From Selaginella moellendorffii (Eukaryota; Streptophyta; Lycopodiopsida; Selaginellales; Selaginellaceae), in contig NW_003314375.1 of assembly GCF_000143415.4 (NCBI RefSeq), forward strand, positions 395,235 through 459,234: 64,000 bases of DNA, in the 5' to 3' direction. The notes below the pieces were generated by a model. The model had not been told where the DNA came from and ran no database searches. It was given only the letters and a program-made list of their open reading frames with translations. Both the position numbers and the translations under genes were made by a program. Shown here piece after piece: positions 32,509 through 43,545 of this stretch; the stretch's first letter is position 1; each line of letters opens with the position of its first letter.

Positions 32509-32926
32509 GATGGCATGTATTTATTTAAAATTGTAACTTATTATGGCATGGGGTTCCATGCCATTGTATTAATATTAAAAGACAATTCTTTGAGAGGATT
32601 TGCATTATACTAAAAGTGTTACAGCATGTTATTGGAAGTCTACGAAGTTGTTTTATTAATAAGGGGAAAGTAAAGATTGAATGAGGACTTGGGCTCCACC
32701 TAGACTCAGAGCAACTGAGCCAATATTAAAAGGATGGAAAGAAATTGAACGACGATGACAAGGAGAAGAGAGAGGTGAAGCAGTGGCAGGGGGAGGAGAA
32801 GTGATTGAGTAGACATTTCCTTGTTTAAAATAAAATGGCATGTGCCTCAATGCAGTTGAATTTCGTTATATTTATATACTATATAAAGGTTTGGAAACCT
32901 TATTTTACAAGTGGGATAATGACAAT

Positions 32927-32950
32927 TCCCACTTTAACGAAATAGAGCTT
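32927..32950 (-). repeat. Right terminal inverted repeat of the giant transposon
   Basis: 24 bp ending AACGAAATAGAGCTT, followed by ACTT (32951-32954). Just inside is GTGGGATAATGACAATTCCCAC (32912-32932 region), so the right end can also fold on itself through AAGTGGGA/TCCCACTT. Confidence 0.9.
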
Positions 32951-34892
32951 ACTTATCCCAGATACTAACTTCTGGTACTAAGGGTGGCTTGGGGTAAAAG
33001 CCCAAAGTGTGTGTTCCTCAAGGGGGGGGGGGGGTTGTGGGGGGATGACTTGCTAAGTGAGATTGGCAAGTCAGGGGGACAAATCCCCTAGTTAGAGGTG
33101 TTAACTTCAAAAGGGGTGGCCCATGGGGCCAAGCGTGGAGGAGTCCATGCATGATCACAAACTTGTCAAGTGAGAGGACTTGGCAGTGTAGAGGAACTAA
33201 GTTCCTAAGTTGTGATCTGTAGCGTGCTTTAAGTATAAGTTAGTGCACCGGTGTGGGGAGTCACGCCAGGCATCTAGGGTGATGTTATCCGTAGATGCAT
33301 ATACAGAGGTTGGGTTTGAGTCCCAACCCTCTAGTGCTTGGGTTCAAGTCCCAAATCACTAGGGCATGGTGATGGTTTGGAATATGAGGACACTCTTATT
33401 TCAGTGGTCATGAACTCTTAGTGAGGAGACTGGTTTGGGCACACCGCCAAGCGAGGGATGGCTTGGAATTGTGATGCACGGTTAGATTGCTTAGAGTGAA
33501 AGCTCGGTATATCTTGTTCAAAGAGCTTGAACAAAATTTTCTTCAGCTCCAATTTTTAACCAGCTCTCAGATCTGGAGCTCGATTCCAAGGACGAAAAGG
33601 CACCAAGGACGTGGTGAATGAGATGGGGACACCCAGTCTTAGTTGATATGGATCCTTGGTCGGAAGGGCTGGCTTGGGCGCACTGCCAAGTGTGGGGGAT
33701 GCCCCCGGGGTCATAGTCAACAATTTAAAAGGGTTTGGAAGACCTAGTTCTTATTGGTAGACCTGTTAAGGGGTCAAGATGAGATCACTAAGTGATCTTG
33801 TGGCTAATCAAAGATAAGGTCTTTGTTTGGGTTAAGGAATATGATTTCCAGTTCAAAGTGTTGATTTGAACTATTGATAATGGTGTGACTTGGTCAAGGT
33901 GACCAAGTGAGAAGGACACCTAAAGGGAAATCAATTGTGTTAATACGATGGTATAGTAAGTCCAAGAAAGTAGTCTCGGGGAGAGACCCATAGAAGGGTC
34001 GCAAAGTTGGGCCATGGACGAAGCCCGTAGCAGAAATTGCTAAAGAGACCTACTAAGGGTGAGCACCCGCTGGACTTAGCAAAGTAGAGCTTTTGCCATG
34101 GAACCAAAAGAATACCTCAAGAATGGAGGTAGTGATCTTATGTTGCTCAATGCAACAATCAATGGATAAAAGCAAAAGACAAGTGGCCAAGTGTGGGCCA
34201 TAGAGTTCATTGGAAGGAATCCAAATGGCAAAGTTAGGCATGGAACACTAATGTGTTGGATGCTAACGGATTGTGAGAAATGAAATGTGCTTCCAAGGAT
34301 GGATTCCCAAATGCTCCAAGTTAGTAAAGGTGAAAGCTCCAAGGGAGAGAGTGGCGAAGTAGCCAAAGGATAGGGCCGTGGATAACTCTAGCATAACTTA
34401 CGATGGCTGGAACTTGGTGCCAAAAGTAGCATAAAATAGAAAGGAGGACAATGGCGCCCTCAAGTGGGGAGCTTTCTAGGATGGGAAGTGAAGTTGCACA
34501 ATATGTGTAGTGAAAGGTGTCAAAGACACCAAAGAAATTGACTTTGAGAAGTCAAAATTAAAAGTTCCAAGGTGAATTGGTTATGTCAATAGAAGTTGGG
34601 ATTACTCGAGAATGAGTAGTGGAATTGAGTTAAAGAAGGTGTCTCTAACGGGTTTAGCGAGAACTGAACCAATAAAAAGGAGCAAACCACCTCAGGTGGC
34701 CAAATGAGTCTCTATGTTAGAGAGACTATGCCCTTTAGAGGATGGACAAGGCATGGTGAGCCTTCGGGGTCAAACCATAAACAAATATTGGCTAGGTGCT
34801 AAGGATGGAAATGGTAATACTTGCGGGTGTTACTTTATAAAAGGGTTTACTGTTTGATGAGGACATCGAACTTTGTCTATGGGTGGTGGAGT
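32951..34892. other. Non-coding repeat DNA with poly-G tract
   Basis: Low-complexity GG/AAG-rich sequence with no credible ORF. A run of 13 G lies near 33020. Phrases such as GTAAAAGCCCAAAGTGTGTG recur near 49350 and 51355 beside poly-G runs, tying it to the minisatellite-LTR family. It may be the internal region of a large non-coding LTR element whose LTR is the next feature, with the giant transposon inserted at its edge. Confidence 0.5.
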
Positions 34893-36477
34893 TGTGAGAC
34901 ACAAATCCCTAAGCCCCAAAGTGGAGCCAAAAGGGTGCCATGTGGTAGTGGCCGAAGCAAAAACTGAACAAGCGTAACACGTTTGGACTAAAAGGCTCCG
35001 ACTTGAAAGATTGAGAGCAGGAGTGGAACTCCCAACGGAGTGCTCAAGGAACGAGCATGAAGCGAGCAATAAGCGAGGCTCCAAAAAGGGACCCAAAAGG
35101 ACCAACACATGACACGTGGAAGTGTCCGAGATGGAGTCCGAGATGGACCCGAGTTGGAGTCCGAGATGGAGTCCGAGGTGGAGTCTAAGATGGACCGAGA
35201 TGGAGTCCGAGATGGACCCGAAATGGAGTCCGAGATGGACCCGAGATGGAGTCCGAGATGGACCGAGACGGAGTCCCAGATGGAGTCCGAGATGGACCCG
35301 AGATGGAATCCGAGATGGAGTCCGAGAAGGACCCGAGATGGAGTCCGAGGTTGAGACCGAGACCGGGACCGAGACCAGGACCGAGACCGAGACCGGACCG
35401 AGACCGGGACCGAGACTGAGGCTGAGGTCGAGGCCGAGCCCGAGCCTGAGTCCGAGTCCAAGTCTGAGTCTGAGTCTGAGAGGGTGAAATTCCAAAGCGT
35501 TCATCTCCCAAACCCTGGGGTTTTGGTGAGCTCCAAAAGTATAGTAAGGGGGAGGACTGCAGTGGAGCCAGTTTGGCCAAGAAAGGTCAGTTTGGCCCAA
35601 GAAGGCCAAACCTAGTGTTGGGTGATGAACTGACCACTGGGAAGTCCAAGACTAGAGTGAATACAGACTGGCAAGTGAGGTAGCTTGGTGAAGTGTTCAA
35701 AGAGTCGGCTCTAGTTCCCCCGGGAGATCAACTGGCCAATGCTCCCAGTCCAAGTGTGGGTGGCACTACCTACTTGGATACCTGGTGTGGCTCAATGGAA
35801 CCTCGCTCTAAGCCCATGGCTAGAGCACTTAAAGGCGGAAGGTGGGGAGAGTACCCACGGGGCTCGTGTAGGGCCGCGGTATTCCGAAATGTTGTCCCAA
35901 AGTCCCAAATGGGGGAAAGGAGGAGGAGCAGTCCTCTAGTGTAGTGACTACGGATATGGTCACATGGTGAGGAAGTCTTAGAGGACAATGGGACTTAGTG
36001 GCCGGGCCTATGGGCCTTGATCTAGTGGCAGTGTTGGTGAACATGGCCATGGACGGAAAAGGGACTTGGCAGGAACTGACAAAGGGATGTTAGGGAAGGC
36101 TATTCCCCATGTTTGTGGGCATCCTAAAGAAGCTAAGGAGTGGATCTGGGATGACCACTCGTGGACGGACAGCCCAGTCTTGGAGAGACGGGATTGTGAT
36201 GCAAGTGGTATTGGACCACCAGTGCGGCAAAGGTGAATGGGCATAGCCTTAACATAACGGGCCAATATGTCAGTGGTACCTTTGGGTGTTGGTCTTAAGA
36301 CTGGACACATGGAGCACTTGGACCAAGTGCAAGGGAGGAGTGGCATGGATGCCATTCTCGGGACTAGCAAGTCCCAAGTCCTGAATTAGACTTAAGGAGG
36401 TTGTGAATGAGACTCCTCCAAGGGGTCAATGGTGTGGTTAAGTGATGAAAGTAGAATGGAAAATTTAGTCGCTTACA
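34893..36477 (-). mobile_element. Minisatellite LTR-like element (copy 2)
   Basis: Inverted relative to copy 1: starts TGTGAGACACAAATCCC and ends AATTTAGTCGCTTACA. No matching target duplication (GGAGT left, GTGTT right), so it may be one LTR of a larger element with the 32951-34892 region inside, or a rearranged copy. Internal minisatellite at about 35115-35485 is shorter than in copy 1. Confidence 0.65.
35115..35485. repeat. GAGTCCGAGATGGA minisatellite
   Basis: Same units as in copy 1 on the opposite strand, grading into GAGACCGAGACCGGGACC hexamer-type repeats. Long open frames on both strands are repeat artefacts. Confidence 0.9.
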
Positions 36478-36778
36478 GTGTTCTTTATGTTTTCATGCTT
36501 GTTAACACTTGCTTGCTCTAATTTCTTATCGAAGATTCTTCGAATATTCTGATGTGTAGAATATTCTTCATCTTCAACCTCTTGCCAAGAGGCGGTTATG
36601 GAAGATGCTTGGACTTTCTGAAAAGTGGGCAATCACTAGATGTTCGTAGTCTTCAAACACTTGGTTTCTAGCATAATTGCCATGCTTCTTGCTGTAGATT
36701 TTTGTTGTTTTTCTTCTTTTTAGTTTTGTTTTCTTCTTTTTGTCCCTTTTTGATTTTTCCCTCGATTCTTTACTTTGG

Positions 36779-37268
36779 CTTCTTCTTTTAGTTGAGGCTA
36801 AGGCTTTCAATATTTGTTCTTTGGGTGCTCTTCACTTTGCCTATCCCACTGTGGTCGCCAAAGTGGAGAACTACAAAATCACCTCTACAATGATCTTGTG
36901 AATCCTCTCATATCTAAACTAAAACCAAACATAAAAAGGAAAGAAATATTTAGCCATGTGTTGTTGCAAGATGTTGATGCTGAGATTGATGTGCATCTCA
37001 TAGCCTTGATCCCCAGAAGGCAATGAGTAAGATATGCATGGAAGAGAAGAGTAGATGTTGAGCAAGTGGAGTGTATGTTATTATGGCCAAGGATATAAAA
37101 AGACAGAAAGGGGATAGGTCTAGAATGCTATCACCAGCCTATATAACCACTACATGCCTAGTCATCCAAGTCAAGAATTTAGACCAGGAGAAATTCTGAT
37201 CTCAATTCCTAACTTAGGAAATGCCTTTGTGCAAAAATCACGATGCTAAAATGCATGTACCTTTCTAC
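36779..37268. repeat. ~490-bp dispersed direct repeat (copy 2)
   Basis: Near-identical to 10604-11087. Starts at CTTCTTCTTTTAGTTGAGGC and ends at ATGCATGTACCTTTCTAC. Followed here by exon-like sequence. Confidence 0.8.
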
Positions 37269-37467
37269 AAGGCGAGCATGAGGCCATAGCAACATCTTCA
37301 TCGACATTGGTACCAAGTGAGAACATATGTGATGATGCAGTGGAAGCCTTTGCAACAATGCTTTCAGATGGTGATAAGAGCACTTCACAAGTGGTGACAG
37401 AGGTGTCTAAGAAAAAAAGAAAACTCCGTACTTTGGCTCCGAAGGCTTTTTCTTGCAAACAGGAATG
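37267..37467 (+). pseudogene. Coding-like 3' exon fragment, unidentified
   Basis: Plus-strand frame with protein-like composition (SENICDDAVEAFATMLSDGD; basic KKKRKLRTL) ending in a TGA at 37465. It follows the dispersed repeat without a start codon, so it looks like the tail of a captured gene. Parent unknown. Confidence 0.35.
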
Positions 37468-37469
37468 AG

Positions 37470-38240
37470 TTCTTTGTGTTCTTTGGAAATCACAATGGTC
37501 AATTAGATTTGTAAAAATTAACCTATGAAATGTCCCATACATATTACTATTGTAATGCCTCTAATCTATATCATGTTTTTAATAATTGTTTTAAGCCAAT
37601 AAAAGAGCAAAACCTGCCGAACCTCAAGACGACCATTCATCGTTTGTATCCAGTCCATAATGAAGGATAGCAGCATAGAATGCTCAAATATTACCATTTA
37701 TCTTACTTCCATTGTCCTTTCTTTTCTTTTATTTTTGTATAAGATCATAGTTTATAGATTTAAGATCACAGATCAGATCAGTCTAGAAAAATATACTGTT
37801 TCTTTTTTTTTTATGACATAATTTTCATAGAGTGACATGGACATCACTTTTTAAGACTGTTTCCAGCCACATCAATGCCCAATTCTCAATGTCATAGCAA
37901 GCAAGAGATTAAACCATAACATGGCAAGATCGGTGTTAAATCATTCATGAGACAAATCGAATACACTGAAGCATTAATGTTGGCACGGAACAGCACCATT
38001 ATTTAATGAATGGTAATTTTTCATATTGGATAAATTAAAAACTCATTCAGAACAATATAACTCACTACCTGATTAGGTACATACATACATAGTTTTAATA
38101 CATGTAATTATTAAAGGTAATCATAACATATATATACATGTTCCTCATACAATATAATTGCCTTCTATATGCAGAAATACATTGGGCAGCACATGGGTAC
38201 ATAATTTGTAAGTTAGGTTTTGAAATCAATTCTTAGAGAC
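37470..38240. other. AT-rich, no recognised gene
   Basis: No ORF of note, tandem array or terminal repeat seen. Confidence 0.5.
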
Positions 38241-38241
38241 G

Positions 38242-38867
38242 ATGGGAGACCACATGAGATGCATGGTGGATGGCATAAAAAAGATTAAGGACAATTCTAC
38301 AGATGAGATTGTCCTGTGTATTACAAAGATCGATTCCAAACCTGGAGATTTAGTGGGAAGATTTTGTGTAACAGATGAGAAGGAATGGTTGGAGGCATTT
38401 GGTTCTTATCATGTGTCAAGTGCCATAGACTCTTGGGATGTCTGTGTAAATAGTCTTGTGAGATTTACTGATTATGGTTTTTATCGTGCCACGCCATTCG
38501 TGCTAGACAAGCAACGGGGATGCGAACAAGAGCTTGGTTTCATCTCACGGAGGTATCTGCGGAAAACCTTGGACCTCTCCAATTTTTCCCTGTCAAACTC
38601 ATGCTACAGAGTTTCAAGCTCACGTTCAGCCACTAGGCGAGAAGATGTTCGAGGCTAGAGAAAGCAACGTATTCAACTACAGATACACGCTAGAAGCCTC
38701 CATCGATGGGAAACTCTTCCGTGGGCTGCTCTTCTTGTACAAGCTTGGCTTTGCTCAGGCAGTGCAAACTTACATGGGAAGGTTTGTTTCGTTTGATCCT
38801 CAGTTACTCTCTAACGCCAGGAAGGAAAACATCACAGGAGGAAACCACAGGACGTCCAAAAGGCCGT
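38242..38867 (+). pseudogene. Chimeric fragment: unknown exon joined to kelch-protein C-terminal exon (copy 1)
   Basis: 38242-38480 is an open, coding-like segment (MGDHMRCMVDGIKKIKD; VTDEKEWLEAFGSYHV) of unknown family. It runs into a segment almost identical to the kelch-gene exon at 54346-54680 (shared YRATPFVL, KMFEAR, LEASIDGKLF). An extra G in the GGGG at about 38517 throws copy 1 out of frame, so the kelch part resumes one frame over from 38534. The join of unrelated exons is typical of transposon capture. Confidence 0.6.
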
Positions 38868-38878
38868 AGTAAAGGCCA

Positions 38879-38978
38879 AACCGTGTGTATGCAGCTGCAT
38901 TGGAGGATTTGGTTGGGTCGCTGACGCAAGGAAAGTTTGCCGACTTTGTGTTGTCCGAGTCTCCTTTTGGACAGGGCT
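38879..38978 (+). pseudogene. Amidohydrolase-family C-terminal fragment
   Basis: Reads RVYAAALEDLVGSLTQGKFADFVLS. The A-x-x-LG-S-L-x-x-GK-x-ADFV pattern is the conserved C-terminal motif of the amidohydrolase superfamily (plant LAF3-like members included). Only this ~30-residue piece is present, directly after the kelch-like piece, so it is a captured scrap. Confidence 0.5.
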
Positions 38979-39123
38979 TTTCCTCAAGTGGTTACATTCG
39001 TTGGTGGAAATATTGCCTCCCTGTCTTAAGGCGTTATTCCATAATTATTTGGTCTTTTAAATATAGCATATTTGCGAGAAGATTAATCATCAAGCAGCTG
39101 GTAAAGACCTTCAAATAGATTTA

Positions 39124-39212
39124 TTTGAGGGGCGTGGTTCACCAGGATCTCAAGCTCGACAACAGCACAGCGAAGTACATGGCAGCTGAGGTGGTGGAGA
39201 ACAAGGATTGGA
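39124..39212 (+). pseudogene. Protein kinase catalytic-loop fragment
   Basis: Reads LRGVVHQDLKLDN followed directly by KYMAAEVVENKDW. The first matches the HRDLKxxN catalytic loop (with R changed to Q) and the second resembles the APE region (with P changed to A). The DFG loop between them is missing. A deleted, captured kinase remnant. Confidence 0.5.
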
Positions 39213-40204
39213 GCTCTACATGGCAGCCTACTCTACTTTCTTACAGACAAAGCCATGAACTGTTTTTAAAAAAGCCATTTCTGAAGGAATAAGACAGCAT
39301 TAAATAAACTGTTGTGCGTGTTTATAGACACAACTTTGAAGCCATGAGCTTGGTTTGATTCGGTACATGATATTTGTACATTAACTCAGGGCATAGAAAT
39401 GATTTCTGTGTTTGATTATATGTCATTCCAGATCACGATCCTAAAAAACGCTTAAAACATTCAAAAGGAAGCGTGCAGGCAGAAAACAGTTCAGAAGAGT
39501 GATCTGCACATACAAGAATCTCTATTCTATTGTGCTATTGCTATGTTTGCTTGAATATAAAACAGAAAAAAAACCAAAAAAACTTATCGATAAGAAACTG
39601 CATTGTTGCGTGACGAGCTAAACAGAACTAACACCTACCAAAGCTATTCTACTTTGCTGAAACTACTAGCCTATTATACAAATTGAAATAACTAGCTGGA
39701 AATGGGCCGCAAAAGAAAGCAGAAAACTATGGATGCCATTTTAGAAGGGGATGTAATTGTAGCAAATGCTACTGGAAATCAAGAACTCATACCGTTTACC
39801 ACTAGTGGAGATTTGTTTGGAAACTAATATGGGCAAAAACAATGCTTGCAACAATGCTTGCAGAATATGATGTTATGCCAATTGGCACCACCCATGGATT
39901 TGTCAAAAATTGCAGCATTAAGATCAACAAGCTGTGAAGGAGTGGTGTAAAAAAGAGTGCTCCTGGCCTTGAGAACGACTTGGGCATGAAGAAAGTTCGA
40001 GCGGCTTAAAAGAAAATGCCAGCAGTAAGTTCCTATTTCCTTTTCACCATTTCTAACTTCATTTGCTTGCATTTTTCTTTTTTGATGAAAAAAAGTTGGA
40101 ACAAAAAGGAAAGCAAGGGAGTTGAAATGTAAAGAAAGAATTGTAAAACGTTTATTGATATATAAATAAAGACCAAAGTTGAATCGAGATCTTTCACTAA
40201 TCAT
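39213..40204. other. No confident gene
   Basis: A 41-codon frame at 39702-39827 (MGRKRKQKTMDAILEGD) has a good start and a protein-like bias, but no support beyond that. The rest is AT-rich. An ACTAGC-type sequence at 39665 lacks the hairpin needed for a Helitron end. Confidence 0.4.
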
Positions 40205-42771
40205 CCAATATATTTAAACTAAAGAGCCTCATTGATCATTGCAGTAGGTGGCCCTAATTATTTTAATCTATATATATAAATTTAATATAATATTGGAAGT
40301 TTCAAACCAAATAATGAAAAATATGCACCTTATTCACAATGAAATATTTTAGAATACTGCTCAAGAAACGGAAATAAAAATAAAAAAACAAACATAATTA
40401 TAAATGCAATGAGCAACTAATGGGTGGTCTTGATAAATTATTAAAAGAGATAAATCCCTATGCTAATGCATTCAAAAAATGGTAAGAAATAGAGAATGAA
40501 GAGTTAAATTCAACAAATATTCAAGGAGGCATAAGTTATATTGTAATACATATAAAAGGCAATTGGACAACTGATCCAAGATGATATAATGCACTAGGTT
40601 CAAATGATTTTAAACATTTAGTTGTACAAAGATGGTATTCATTGATGAAGTTTTTTATTATGTCTACTATATATGATATTTTTAAAGCAAAAAATATGTT
40701 CAATATGTCTAAAAATATAGTATAGAATCAATGAAAGACTCCTTCTTCTAGAACAAAAACTTTATAGAACAAAGAGTATCTAATGAATTCAAAAGTTAAA
40801 AGTAAATAAAGTAGTGACAATAGAAATGATATATTTTATAACTTAAAATAGAAGAGTTGAATAGCTCCAGCTATTATATCTTGTAAATAAGTTATACTTT
40901 TATCATAATCTTATGATTTATAACTTTATGATTTTGCATAAATATGAGACTATATCTGAGTTCATAGAAAACTTAATATGAGTAGATTCATTGATAAATA
41001 TCTAATAAGTTTGTTATTTTCACTAATAATTTATCTATTGATACATGGAAAACAGATAACTAAAATATCATTGAGACAACATTAGACACAATACAAAAGG
41101 CTACCATCTTAAAAAATGTGATTCATCATCACTTAAAATTTTATTATTAATAAAGCAATCTATGGACCATTTTTTCATTTTCTGATATGTTATGGTTTTA
41201 GGAAAAAAGAATATTATGAATCATCAATACCATAATATCAGGATAAAAACATACCTTTCATTGAAAGATTTTAGTCTCATTGTAAATTTATATAAAAATA
41301 AATTAAACATAAAGGTAATAATCTTAATTCATTTTAGCATTCTCTCTATATAAAAACATATACAGAAAGAATCTTAATGATATAAAATATAATACTTTAA
41401 CTTTTAGATAGTACTTCTAAAAAGTATGATATTTTGAAGGGATAGGATATGGAATACAAATATGGAAAAAAATTCTAAAATAAAAATATAATGTAATTTT
41501 AGAGAATAAGTTTAAATTAATTTTAAAAAATACTAAATACAATAATTAAAAAATAAAATATCTAAATTAGGATATAAATAAAATATTCTCTATAAAAATA
41601 TGATATTTTATAACTTAAAATAGCCGAGTTAATAGTTATAGATATATGTTGTGCCTAATATTTTCTTATTAGTAACCTTAGAGGTGTCCTAAGAGGTAGC
41701 CAAAGATTTATATAATATCATAAATTTTCTACTCCTTTATCCTACATGGCATTTATACATGAAAAACTTAATAAGGTATAAATATGATTGAGACAACATT
41801 AGTACATGGACCATATAAAGAAATTTAATTATATTACATTAAACCTTCTATATACCATTCATAAATTTTTTGATATATTATAGTTCTAGCATAAAGAAAA
41901 GTTTATATATCATCAAACCCTCCTCTACCCCAGTATAGAGTAAAACATTACCATTCATTTATCATCATAAAATTTCAGCATTCATAACAGTGTTATAAAG
42001 CCTTAATTTTAAATATAAATACATGAATATAATGAGATAATAATATTATTTCAGATTTATAAAAATAACTACAGAAATAATGTTTATGATATATAATAGA
42101 ATACTTTCTATTTTAAATATTACTCTCAAAATGCATGAATATAAATATTAGGTAAAAATGGAATATCAATGATAAATATGTAAAATATTATAATTTTATA
42201 AAAGAAAATATAACACATAAAGCTAACATCTTTCACTTATTATCATGCAATTCCAAAACTTTCAGTCTGAAATGATGAAAAGAGAAACTCCATAATAATG
42301 TTTATATTTTTTTAATTTAAAAGATATATACACTTTAGCTGAGTTTTTAAATATATATTAAATATAATTTTAACATAATTATATTTGAGTGTAGTGAAGT
42401 AACACATACTTTATTAGGAGGAAAAATTATAGAGTTTAATAAATCATCAAATAATAATATTTTATCAATTATATAGAGATTTCAAATAAAAGAAAAAATT
42501 AGCTATTAAACAAATGACTCATCTGGCCATGGGATGAGAAATTCCATTTATCAAATATCCAAGACTTCACTCACCAATATGATATAATGTACTGAGTTAT
42601 ATTTTTTATGTTATGATGTGTGTTGGTGATAGAATCAATTGTAGAAGAGATTTTTAATATAAAGATTATGTTATGTTTAACTATATATCTTATAATTATG
42701 ATTATGTTAAAATTACAATTACACTTACAACTCTTTGAAATTATTAAAATATCAATAATAAAGACAATGCT
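40205..42771. other. AT-rich body of a decayed Helitron
   Basis: Very AT-rich, ending at the Helitron 3' terminus at 42797. Around 40420-40740 a plus-strand frame with stops reads GGLDKLLKEINPYANAFK and GGISYIVIHIKGN; the INPYAxxF pattern resembles the N-terminal region of Helitron Rep/helicase proteins (LLHxxNPY). This supports an old autonomous Helitron, now mostly unreadable. The 5' end was not located. Confidence 0.35.
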
Positions 42772-42797
42772 CCCAGCGTAGCTGGGACTTTTGCTAG
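42772..42797 (+). mobile_element. Helitron 3' terminus
   Basis: Perfect stem CCCAGC/GCTGGG with a 3-nt loop (GTA), 7-nt spacer, then CTAG at 42794-42797 followed by T. This is the standard Helitron 3' end. Same layout at 61158-61182 and, decayed, at 1531-1554. Confidence 0.8.
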
Positions 42798-43545
42798 TAC
42801 TCCCTTATTTAAACGTGCTATTGGCATATGGCATCCGGCATCTTTTATTCCATTTTTAGAATATTATTTCTGAATATGCTTATAATCTAATGGCTGAAAT
42901 TCAAAAACTTCAAATAGATGGCATGGATGAAGTGCTAAAGGGGTGGCAACGCTTCAATTAATGACGCTCCAAATCAAGTGAAATTTTTTAGGGCAATCGG
43001 GCAAATTCATACAGGACAAGCTGCCTTTGGTGGGTGTGTGCATACCCTTTGCGAAAGCCAGGATCGTGGATTGCTCATCGCTATTCGCGACACACGCACC
43101 TTGCCTGGGACAGGTCAAAGGTGGACAGTCTGAAGAACACAAGCTCCAGCTCCATGATGACTTCCCCACTGGCAACCACTCCTGTTCGCCACATTTTCTG
43201 TGCCATACAGTCTTGTTGAAGGAAGGATATTTATACTCACTCAGTGGTCATGTCATTGTTTGAAATGACTTTGGAAGATCAAGAGACTGCGATGGTCTTT
43301 CATAGATTATTGCAAACCCAAGGTGCAAAAAAACCTTTGTCGTTGTTTTGTCTCTAAACATTTTTGCTGTGTGCAGGCCGGATCCTCGCCCCTGTATTTC
43401 CCATCCGGCCAGATTCCAAAGTCTCTGCAAGCCTCAAACGTTCTCCAGGAGCTGGCTGTGCGGTGGAAGAAGCGACGCATCCACAAACTCCATGGTTTCA
43501 TGTGACTCCATGAACATGTCAAGGATGTGTCCAAGCTTGCTAAGT

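Larger units (their letters stand above)
14684..32856. repeat. Dispersed 22-bp palindrome family (about 25 copies)
   Basis: Core GGCATGAGGCCTCATGCC flanked by AT; variants keep GGCRTG and CAYGCC. Copies start at 14684, 15001 (half), 15088, 15501 (half), 15688, 15848, 15994, 17335, 17392, 18995, 19075, 19163, 19775, 19853, 21301, 21378, 21438, 22716, 24215, 24356, 24547, 25796, 25861, 32543 and 32835. The arms vary in a compensating way in several copies (GGCGTG with CACGCC at 25796; GGCATGG with CCATGCC at 32543). Four or more lie in short introns, two in the coding sequence near 25.8 kb, and two in the minus-strand reading frame near 17.35 kb. I found none outside the transposon in this window. 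Confidence 0.9.
14457..32950. mobile_element. Giant TIR DNA transposon (18.5 kb; about 12.9 kb without the nested retroelement)
   Basis: Perfect 24-bp terminal inverted repeats (14457-14480 and 32927-32950, outer bases AAGCTCTATTTCG) are flanked directly by ACTT on both sides. Inside are a minus-strand transposase-like gene with a DUF7869-type domain, a plus-strand gene with a ParB-like N-terminus, a CpG-rich divergent intergenic region, and about 25 copies of a 22-bp palindrome not seen elsewhere in the window. A young chromovirus interrupts the plus-strand gene. Internal GC is higher than in the surrounding AT-rich DNA. I cannot assign it to a named superfamily; a 4-bp duplication occurs in several, but the terminal sequence does not match any I know. 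Confidence 0.85.

Noticed and set aside
36008-36370. Minus-strand ORF shared with copies at 4729 and 50897
   Set aside because: Recurs only as part of the minisatellite LTR family and is not preserved between copies.
39665-39700. ACTAGC sequences as a reverse-strand Helitron 3' end for copy B
   Set aside because: No stem-loop lies at the required distance.
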